Assembly (NCBI RefSeq): GCF_000787855.1
Contig: NZ_BBPQ01000076.1
Span: 2,003-41,061 of the forward strand
Origin: Streptacidiphilus anmyonensis
GTDB lineage: Bacteria > Actinomycetota > Actinomycetes > Streptomycetales > Streptomycetaceae
Direction of reading: 5' to 3'
Length of the DNA stretch: 39,059 nucleotides
Shown: in pieces, positions 12,216 through 18,589 of the stretch
Layout of the letters: each line of letters begins with the position of its first letter
Numbering within the stretch: the first letter of the stretch is position 1
The notes under the pieces: model-generated
The model's database searches: none
What the model saw: the letters and a program-made list of their open reading frames with translations, nothing else
What the model was told of the DNA's origin: nothing
Position numbers and translations under genes: made by a program

Positions 12216-13842
12216 CACTTGTCCTGACCTCCTGGTGTGTTCCTCGCAGTGCGAACAGCGCGACCACGGCGAGCAGCCCGGCCACCGCCGCACAGCCGAG
12301 GGTCGCGATGTGGATGCCGTCGACGAACGCCCGCCGCGCCGCGGCGACGACGGCCTGCGCGGACCCGCTCGGCGAGGCCGCTGCTCCGGCCGGCGTGCCG
12401 GTCGGGGTGCCTGCCGACGTACCGGCGTACGTGCCGGTCAGCGCGCCGCCGATCGACTCGCGCGCCGACGCGGCCTGCCGGGCCGTCAGGCCGTGCGGCA
12501 GCGCCAGGCGCGCCCGGTAGACGGCGTTCAGCACGCTGCCGACCAGGGCGATGCCGAGGGCCCCGCCGACCTCGAAGGCCGTCTCGGAGACGGCCGCGGC
12601 GGCACCGGCCCGGTCCGGCGGGAACGCCTCGACCACGGTGTGGTTGGTGACGGCGACGCACAGTCCCGCGCCGAGCCCGAAGGCGGCCATCGGCAGCAGC
12701 ACCGCCGGATAGTCCGCCGAGGTGCCGATCGGGAGGTAGAGGACGCAGCCGAGGCCCATCAGCGCGAGGCCGGCCGGCACGACCCGGCGGTGGCCGAGGG
12801 CGGTGACCGCCGGGACCGCCGCCGCGCCGCCGAGCACGGCCGTGACGGCGCCGGGCAGCGCGGCCAGCCCGGAACGCAACTGCGACCAGCCCAGCACGAG
12901 TTGGAAGTACTGCGCGAACAGCAGCGACAGCGCGGCGGTGACGAACATGGCGACGAGCGCCGCGGACACCGAGACGGCGTACCCCCGGCGGCGGAAGAGC
13001 CGCAGGTCGATCAGCGCGTCGGCCGACCGGGCCTGCCGCCGGGCGAACAGGACCAGGCCGCCGACGCCCAGCACCGCGGCGGCCAGGACGTCGGGACGCG
13101 CCGGTCCGCCGCGCACGCCCTCCTTGACGGCGTAGACCGCCGCCACCATGCCGACGATCGACAGCACCACGCCCGGCACGTCCAGCCGTCCGGGGCGCGG
13201 GTCGCGGGATTCGCTCAGCACCGGCAGGCCGGCCAGCACCACGACCGCGCACACCGGCACGTTGACCAGGAAGACCGAGCCCCACCAGAAGTGGGCGAGC
13301 AGCAGGCCGCCGACGATCGGGCCGAGGGCGAAACCCGCCACCGAGGTGGTGCTCCACACGGCCACCGCGGCGGCGCGCTCGCCGGGGTCGGTGAAGGTGC
13401 TGCGCAGGATCGACAGCGTGGACGGCATGATCGTGGCCCCGGCGACGCCGAGCGCGGCGCGGGCCGCGATGAGCAGCGCCGGGTCCGGGGCGAAGGCCGT
13501 GGCGGCGGAGGCGGCGGCGAACGCCGTCGCACCGGTCAGCAGCAGCCGCTTGCGCCCGATCCGGTCGCCGAGGGTGCCCATGGTGACGAGCAGACCGCCG
13601 AGCACGAAGCCGTAGACGTCGGCGATCCACAGGATCTGGTTCGCCGTCGGGTGCAGGCTGCGCGTCAACGCGGGGACGGCCAGGGTGAGGACGGTGCCGT
13701 CGACGGCGAGCAGCAGCGCCGCCAGGCACGCGATCGCCAGGGTCGCCCAGCGGCGGGCCGCGCCGGCGGGTCGCGGGCCGGGCGTGGATCCGGTCGCGCC
13801 GAGGGGCGTGCCGGGCGCCGTCTCCTGTCTGGTCGGACTCAT
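12205..13842 (-). CDS. MFS exporter, DHA2 (EmrB/QacA) type, 14 helices
   Basis: A 545-residue drug:H+ antiporter-like protein. Visible motifs: DHA2 motif in LLAVDGTVLTLAVPAL, motif A in GTLGDRIGRKRLLL, and the antiporter motif C region FALGPIVGGLLL; there are about 14 hydrophobic segments. A Gly/Thr/Ala/Pro-rich loop (GTYAGTSAGTPTGTPAG) precedes the last helix and is coded by degenerate 12-bp repeats. ATG 13842 overlaps the dehydratase TGA (ATGA), and its own 3' end overlaps argS. Position and family fit export of the cluster product and self-protection. Confidence 0.9.
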   Translation of the reverse strand: MSPTRQETAPGTPLGATGSTPGPRPAGAARRWATLAIACLAALLLAVDGTVLTLAVPALTRSLHPTANQILWIADVYGFVLGGLLVTMGTLGDRIGRKRLLLTGATAFAAASAATAFAPDPALLIAARAALGVAGATIMPSTLSILRSTFTDPGERAAAVAVWSTTSVAGFALGPIVGGLLLAHFWWGSVFLVNVPVCAVVVLAGLPVLSESRDPRPGRLDVPGVVLSIVGMVAAVYAVKEGVRGGPARPDVLAAAVLGVGGLVLFARRQARSADALIDLRLFRRRGYAVSVSAALVAMFVTAALSLLFAQYFQLVLGWSQLRSGLAALPGAVTAVLGGAAAVPAVTALGHRRVVPAGLALMGLGCVLYLPIGTSADYPAVLLPMAAFGLGAGLCVAVTNHTVVEAFPPDRAGAAAAVSETAFEVGGALGIALVGSVLNAVYRARLALPHGLTARQAASARESIGGALTGTYAGTSAGTPTGTPAGAAASPSGSAQAVVAAARRAFVDGIHIATLGCAAVAGLLAVVALFALRGTHQEVRTSDAR

Positions 13843-14294
13843 GTCCCGGCCGCGCGGACGACCAGCGTGGACCACTCCGTCAGCACCAGGCTCCCGTCCT
13901 CGTCGGACACCTCCGTGCGCAGGGTCAGCGACACGTTGCCGGCCAGGGTCTTGGCCTCCTCGATGACGACCACGCAGGTCAGCCGGTCCCCCGCGTGCAG
14001 GGGGCGCTCGTAGACGAAGCGCTGTCCGCCGTGGACCACCCGGGAGAAGTCGACGCCCAGTTCCGGGTCGGCGGTGACCTGTTCGGCGGCCTGCTGGGTG
14101 AAGACGACGGGGAAGGTCGGCGGGGCGAGGACGTCCGGGTGGCCGATCGCGCGGGCCGCCTCGACGTCCCGGTAGATCGTCGAGGGGTCGCCGACGGCCT
14201 CGGCGAAGCTGCGGACGTGTTCGCGGCCGACCTCGTACGGCCTGGTCGGCGGGTAGGTCCGGCCCACCGCGTCCAGGATGCCCGGTGCGGTCAT
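13839..14294 (-). CDS. HadA-like (UPF0336) dehydratase subunit, MaoC hot-dog fold
   Basis: A 151-residue single hot-dog domain resembling mycobacterial HadA: REHVRSFAEAVGDPSTIY, then LAPPTFPVVFTQQAAEQV, HGGQRFVYERPLHAGDRL and a C-terminal strand ending TEWSTLVVRAAG. In the mycobacterial 3-hydroxyacyl-ACP dehydratase the HadA subunit pairs with HadB, which carries the catalytic Asp/His. I see no such dyad here and no HadB partner in the window. It is joined by ATGA overlaps to the YqcI/YcgG gene upstream and the MFS gene downstream. Probable role: dehydration in the cluster's fatty-acyl line, using a HadB from elsewhere. Confidence 0.82.
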   Translation of the reverse strand: MTAPGILDAVGRTYPPTRPYEVGREHVRSFAEAVGDPSTIYRDVEAARAIGHPDVLAPPTFPVVFTQQAAEQVTADPELGVDFSRVVHGGQRFVYERPLHAGDRLTCVVVIEEAKTLAGNVSLTLRTEVSDEDGSLVLTEWSTLVVRAAGT

Positions 14295-15136
14295 CTCTCG
14301 CTCCCCGCCGGTTCGACGGCGGCGACGGCGGCGACGGCGGCGACGGCGGCGACGGCGGCCCGGTCGGCGATGTGGACCGGGCAGGTCCAGCCCTCGTCGG
14401 GGACCCGGCCGGAGTACATGACCGTCTCCGGGTGGTCCGCGTCGAACAGGGCCAGGGCCGGGTTGATCGTGCCCTGGAGCTTCTCGTCCCTCGCCCGGAT
14501 GGTCCGGGTGATGCGCGGCATCAGCCCGTTCTCGCGCAGGATGTTGAACTGCTCGTGCGCGTTGAACACGATGACCGGCATGCCGGGCCGACGCGCGATC
14601 CGCGAGGAGGCCGGGTGCATGCCGACGATGAAGAAGGGCCGCCCGGCGAAGCTGAAGGAGAAGCCCTTGGTGTTGGGATCGGTCCCCACGATCGGGTTCC
14701 AGTCGTGGTGTTCGCGGTCCAGATCGTGCAGCGACTGGAGCTGCTGCCACAGGAGTTCCTCGAACTCCTGCTCGCTCTCGGTGTCCGGCCCGGCGAACGA
14801 GGCCACGAAGGAGGCGAAGGTCTCCTGCCGGATCGGGAAGTCCTGGATGAACTGCCACAGGTCGGCGGCCACCGCGCGGGCGCTCTGCGGCGTGCCGAGC
14901 GCGGGGTAGCAGCCGAAGCGGTAGTCGCCGCGGCGCAGCAGGCCCCGGCCGACCACGCACGGGTAGGGATCGCTCATCACCATGGCCCGGAACTCCTCGT
15001 GCGCCCGGACCGCCTCCGGGCCGGCCGGGGCGACCTCGGGCGACAACCGGACCAGGCGGCTGTCGAGGAATCCGTGGTAGGACCGCGCGACCTCGGCCGA
15101 GGCGGGCGTGAAGGGGTTGCGCGCTGCTGCGTGCAC
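14291..15136 (-). CDS. YqcI/YcgG family heme-dependent N-hydroxylase candidate
   Basis: About 281 residues from GTG 15136, preferred because AGGAG lies 8 bases upstream; a longer frame starts at GTG 15214, overlapping the ACP stop. Conserved family blocks are present: SDPYPCVVGRGLLRRGDYRF, SFAGPDTESEQEFEELLWQQ, FFIVGMHPASSRIARRPGMP, VIVFNAHEQFNILRENGLMP, and SGRVPDEGWTCPV. The guanitoxin N-hydroxylase GntA is placed in this family, and I recall the D-cycloserine arginine N-hydroxylase DcsA as a relative; both are heme proteins oxidising an amine or guanidine nitrogen. Here it likely N-oxidises an intermediate or arginine. The C-terminus is a simple (Ala-Ala-Val)5 tail. Confidence 0.82.
   Translation of the reverse strand: MHAAARNPFTPASAEVARSYHGFLDSRLVRLSPEVAPAGPEAVRAHEEFRAMVMSDPYPCVVGRGLLRRGDYRFGCYPALGTPQSARAVAADLWQFIQDFPIRQETFASFVASFAGPDTESEQEFEELLWQQLQSLHDLDREHHDWNPIVGTDPNTKGFSFSFAGRPFFIVGMHPASSRIARRPGMPVIVFNAHEQFNILRENGLMPRITRTIRARDEKLQGTINPALALFDADHPETVMYSGRVPDEGWTCPVHIADRAAVAAVAAVAAVAAVEPAGSER
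14315..14359 (-). repeat. 9-bp tandem repeat, five copies
   Basis: Five perfect copies of GACGGCGGC (plus-strand reading) encode the Ala-Ala-Val tail of the YqcI/YcgG protein. The unit is nine bases, so copy changes keep the frame; it is prone to slippage. Confidence 0.9.
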
Positions 15137-15210
15137 TGTGCCGACTCCTGTTGGTTGAAGCGGTCGGGGGCGCCGCGTGCGGGTTCCCGCGGCACCCCCG
15201 ACCGGCGCGG

Positions 15211-15459
15211 TCACACCGCGGCGAGAACGCCCTGGATGCTCTGGACGAGGTCGCCGACCGTGCTGCCGTCCTTGAGGTCGTCCTCGGAGATGCTGACGCC
15301 GAACCGCTCCTCGGCGGCGACGACGACCTCGACCATCAGCAGCGAGTCGACGTCGAGGTCGTTGACGAAGGACTTGTCGAGCTCGACCTCGGCCGGGTCG
15401 GTGCCGGCGACCTCCTGGAGGATGGCGGTCAGGCCCTCGAGGATCTCTTCGGTGGTCAT
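15211..15459 (-). CDS. acyl carrier protein
   Basis: An 82-residue acidic ACP of AcpP/type II size. The phosphopantetheine site is Ser39 in DLDVDSLLMVE, followed by the usual FGVSISEDDL helix-3 region. ATG 15459 has AAAGGGA upstream. It lies 55 bases after the FabF-type gene, a standard fabF-acpP pairing, and so probably carries the chain elongated by that ketosynthase. No 4'-phosphopantetheinyl transferase is present in the window, so activation must come from elsewhere. Confidence 0.93.
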   Translation of the reverse strand: MTTEEILEGLTAILQEVAGTDPAEVELDKSFVNDLDVDSLLMVEVVVAAEERFGVSISEDDLKDGSTVGDLVQSIQGVLAAV

Positions 15460-15514
15460 TTCAATCCCTTTCGTTGTGGATCTCTTGCGGTGGTGTGGGA
15501 GGGCCGGGCCCGGG

Positions 15515-16771
15515 TTACGGCTTCCAGGCCCGCAGGATCGCGACGGCGTTGTGGCCGGCGAAGCCGAAGGAGTTGCTCATCGCGACGTCGACCTTGTGCT
15601 CCTGCGCGGTGTGGGGCACGTAGTTGACCTCGGTGTCCTCCGGGTCGAAGCAGTTGATCGTCGGCGGGACGACGCCGTCGCGGATGGCGTGCAGGGCCGC
15701 GATGGCCTCCACCGCACCGGCCGCGCCGATCATGTGACCGGTCATCGACTTGGTGGAGCTGATCGGCACCCGCAGCGCGTGGTCGCCGAAGACCTGGCGG
15801 ATGGCGAGGGTCTCGATGCGGTCGTTCAGCTTGGTGCTGGTGCCGTGGGCGTTGACGTAGTCCACCTCGGACGCGTCGATGCGGGCGTCGGCGAGCGCGG
15901 CGCGCATGGCCTGCTGGGCGCCGGCGCCCTCCGGGTGCGGCGCGGTCGGGTGGTAGGCGTCCGTGCTCGCGCCGTAGCCGACCAGCTCGGCGAGGATCGG
16001 CGCGCCGCGGCGCATCGCCCGCTCGGCCTCCTCCAGGACCAGCACGCCCGCGCCGGAGGCCATGATGAAGCCGTCGCGCTCGTTGTCGAACGGGCGGCAG
16101 GCGTGCTCGGGGTCGTCGTTGCGGCGCGACAGGGCCCGCGCGGAGCAGGCGGAGGCGATGTCGGAGCGGGTGACCGAGTCGTCGGCGCCGCCGGCCAGGA
16201 CCACGTCGCACACGCCCCACTGGATCCACCGCATGGCCTCGCCGATGGCGGAGGTGCCGCTGGCGCAGGCGGTGCTGATCGCGCCGGAGGGGCCCTTGGC
16301 GCCGAAGCGGATCGCGATCTCACCGGCGGCGTTGTCGATGGCGGAGGCCGCGGAGGTGAACGGGCCGATGCTGCGCGCGCCCTTCTCGTGCAGCCCCAAG
16401 GTGACCTGGGACTGGATGGTGCTGGGGCCGTAGCCGGAGCCGATCTGGACGCCGACGCGCGGAGCCAGCTCCTCGTCGAACTCGATCTTCGCGCCCTCGA
16501 CCGCCTCGACCGCCGCGGCGAGCGCGTACTGCGCGAAGGGGTCGATCCGCCGCCACACCTTGCGCGGCATGTACTGCTCCGGGTCGAAGTCCTTGACCTG
16601 GGCCGCGATCTGCGTCGGCAGGTCGGAGACCTCGAAGTTCTCGATCCGGCGGATGCCGCTGCGGCCGGCGAGCAGCGACTCCCAGAAGGCCGCGGCGTTC
16701 AGGCCGATCGGTGAGATGACTCCGCAGCCGGTGATGACCACCCGGCGTCGCGGCGCGTGCTCACTGCTCAT
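15515..16771 (-). CDS. beta-ketoacyl-ACP synthase II (FabF type)
   Basis: A 418-residue ketosynthase with the full Cys-His-His set: Cys169 in STACASGTSA, His309 in NAHGTSTKLND and His346 in KSMTGHMIGA. It ends SNSFGFAGHNAVAILR, normal for FabF/KS-II, so it should condense malonyl-ACP with an acyl-ACP. No chain-length-factor partner or KS III is seen. ATG 16771 overlaps the TGA of the ThDP gene (ATGA). It most likely provides a dedicated elongation activity with the adjacent ACP, FabG, HadA-like and FabI proteins. Confidence 0.93.
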   Translation of the reverse strand: MSSEHAPRRRVVITGCGVISPIGLNAAAFWESLLAGRSGIRRIENFEVSDLPTQIAAQVKDFDPEQYMPRKVWRRIDPFAQYALAAAVEAVEGAKIEFDEELAPRVGVQIGSGYGPSTIQSQVTLGLHEKGARSIGPFTSAASAIDNAAGEIAIRFGAKGPSGAISTACASGTSAIGEAMRWIQWGVCDVVLAGGADDSVTRSDIASACSARALSRRNDDPEHACRPFDNERDGFIMASGAGVLVLEEAERAMRRGAPILAELVGYGASTDAYHPTAPHPEGAGAQQAMRAALADARIDASEVDYVNAHGTSTKLNDRIETLAIRQVFGDHALRVPISSTKSMTGHMIGAAGAVEAIAALHAIRDGVVPPTINCFDPEDTEVNYVPHTAQEHKVDVAMSNSFGFAGHNAVAILRAWKP

Positions 16772-18588
16772 CAGTTGACTCTCCGTTCTTCGTTCTTCGT
16801 GACGGGGATGGATTCCGACAGATCGGAGGTCTTCGCCTCCTGGGCGGCGCCGGGGAAGTCGCCGTCCAGCTCGGTGATGCCGGGCGGGGCGTCGGCGATG
16901 GTCACCGGGACCTCCAGGACGGCGAGGCGGCCCTTGGCGCTGTGCGCGAGCGCCTCGCCGAGGAGGTCGGCGAGCGCGGACTTGTGCCGGACCACCGCGT
17001 GCCAGGCCGCGGGGTGGACCGGCAGGGTCGACTCCGCCTGGTCACGCCCGCCCTCGCCCGAGCTGTGCTCGCCCAAGCTGTGCTCACTCAAGCTGTGCTC
17101 ACTCAAGAAGTGGAACCGGGTGGACTCGGCCCCGTGCTGGTCGAGTTGGCACTGGAGCCAGCCGTAGCCCCGGTTGCGCAGCACCACGTAGGTGACCCCG
17201 ACGCCTTCCCTGGCCAGCGTGGCGAGGTCGTTGGCCACCATGGAGAAGGCGCCGTCGCCGACGAAGGCGATCACGGGCCGGTCGCCGGCGGCGAGCTTGA
17301 CGCCGCCCGCGGCGGCGGTGCCGAAGCCGAGGGTGGTCTGCTCGGAGGGGACCACGGAGTCGGCCTCCGCGCCGCAGGTCCAGTGCGGGTAGAAGTAGGA
17401 CCACATGTCCTGCAGGCCGTTCTCCTGCACCAGGATCCGGTCGGCGGGGGCGATCCTGTCCAGGGCGTCGAGGACCTCCGCGACGTGCAGCGTGTCGGTC
17501 GCAGCCATCTCGGCGAGCCGGGCGGTGACGGCGGCGTGGGCGTCGGCGCGGCAGGCGGCGACGGTGGCGGGCCACTCGGCGTCGGCGTCGACCGGGCGGG
17601 GGCCGAGCTCGCGCAGCCAGTGCGCGACGACCGCGCGCCCCTCCCCCAGCACGGCGAGGCCGGGGAACTCCGTCGACACGCCGCCGGCGTCGATGTTCAC
17701 CTGAAGCACCGGCACTCCGTCGCCGACGAAGCCGTTGAACGTCGCGGTCTCCTCCAGCCGGCTGCCGAGGGTGATCAGCAGGTCGGCGGCAGACCACACC
17801 GGCTCCATCTCGGCCGGGGAGTACAGCCCGGACAGGCCGCCGAAGGCCGGGTGACGCTCGTCGACGACGCCGCGACCGGAGGCGGTGGCGAAGACCGCCG
17901 CGCCGATCCGGTCGGCGAGCGCCTCGATGTCGCGCCCGGCGTCGCGGCCGCGCATTCCGCCGCCCACCAGGATCACCGGCCGCTGCGCCGCCCCGACCAG
18001 GTCCAGCGCCCGGGCGGTGTCGCTGCCCGCGACCACGGTGGCGGTCTCCGGGGCGTCCGCCCACGGGCGGGTGCGGACGATCTCCAGGTCGAGCAGGTCG
18101 TCCGGCAGCTCCACGTACACCGGGCCGGGCGCGCCGGAGGAGGCCAGCAGGAACGCCCGGTCCAGCGCGGGGACCAGCCGGTCGGGGTGGTCGACGCGCA
18201 CCGCCCACTTCACCAGCGGGCGGACCAGCGCGAGTTGGTCGACCTCCTGGAAGGCCCCGGAGTCGCGGCGCTTGGCCGCGGTGCCGCCGGCCAGCACGAC
18301 CAGCGGCACGCCGGAGGTGTGCGCCTCCAGCAGACCGGTCACCGCGTTGGCCACGGCCGGGCCCTTGCCGATGACGCACACGCCGGTGCGTCCGGCCTGC
18401 ATGGCGTAGCCGGTGGCCAGGAACAGGGCGCTGCGCTGGTCGCGGCAGAGCAGCATGCGCACGGGCGCGCTCTCCAGCGCGTGCAGCGCGCCGAGGTCGT
18501 CGCCGGGGAGGCCGAACACCGTGTCGACCTCGCGGTGGACCAGGGCGTCCACCACGGCGTGCCAGGGACTGGGATAAGTGGACAGCAC
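16771..18588 (-). CDS. thiamine-diphosphate enzyme, acetolactate-synthase-like
   Basis: About 605 residues from GTG 18588, chosen for GGAG 6 bases upstream; a TTG at 18615 lies inside the previous gene. Three-domain ThDP architecture: N-terminal pyrimidine-binding domain (VFGLPGDDLGALHALE, GYAMQAGRTGVCVIGKGP), central domain (LVGAAQRPVILVGGGMRG), and C-terminal domain with the GDG motif in VGDGAFSMVANDLATLAREG ending LRNRGYGW. The residue that usually is the cofactor-activating Glu appears as Asp50 (LLCRDQRSALF). A repetitive SEHSL insertion follows the GDG domain loop. It likely makes a C-C bond by acyl-anion transfer, perhaps to the aldehyde from the ligase-ALDH fusion next to it; the donor is unknown. 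Confidence 0.86.
   Translation of the reverse strand: MLSTYPSPWHAVVDALVHREVDTVFGLPGDDLGALHALESAPVRMLLCRDQRSALFLATGYAMQAGRTGVCVIGKGPAVANAVTGLLEAHTSGVPLVVLAGGTAAKRRDSGAFQEVDQLALVRPLVKWAVRVDHPDRLVPALDRAFLLASSGAPGPVYVELPDDLLDLEIVRTRPWADAPETATVVAGSDTARALDLVGAAQRPVILVGGGMRGRDAGRDIEALADRIGAAVFATASGRGVVDERHPAFGGLSGLYSPAEMEPVWSAADLLITLGSRLEETATFNGFVGDGVPVLQVNIDAGGVSTEFPGLAVLGEGRAVVAHWLRELGPRPVDADAEWPATVAACRADAHAAVTARLAEMAATDTLHVAEVLDALDRIAPADRILVQENGLQDMWSYFYPHWTCGAEADSVVPSEQTTLGFGTAAAGGVKLAAGDRPVIAFVGDGAFSMVANDLATLAREGVGVTYVVLRNRGYGWLQCQLDQHGAESTRFHFLSEHSLSEHSLGEHSSGEGGRDQAESTLPVHPAAWHAVVRHKSALADLLGEALAHSAKGRLAVLEVPVTIADAPPGITELDGDFPGAAQEAKTSDLSESIPVTKNEERRVN
17061..17105 (-). repeat. 15-bp tandem repeat inside the ThDP gene
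   Basis: Three units of AGCTGTGCTCACTCA (units 2 and 3 identical, unit 1 differing at two bases) at 17061-17075, 17076-17090 and 17091-17105. In frame they encode SEHSL, SEHSL and a diverged GEHSS-type unit, in a segment just after the ThDP/Mg2+ motif. Confidence 0.9.
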
Positions 18589-18589
18589 C

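Noticed and set aside
14315-17105. Tandem repeats at 14315 and 17061 as CRISPR-like arrays.
   Set aside because: Units are 9 and 15 bp without spacers and are in-frame coding repeats; no cas genes are present.
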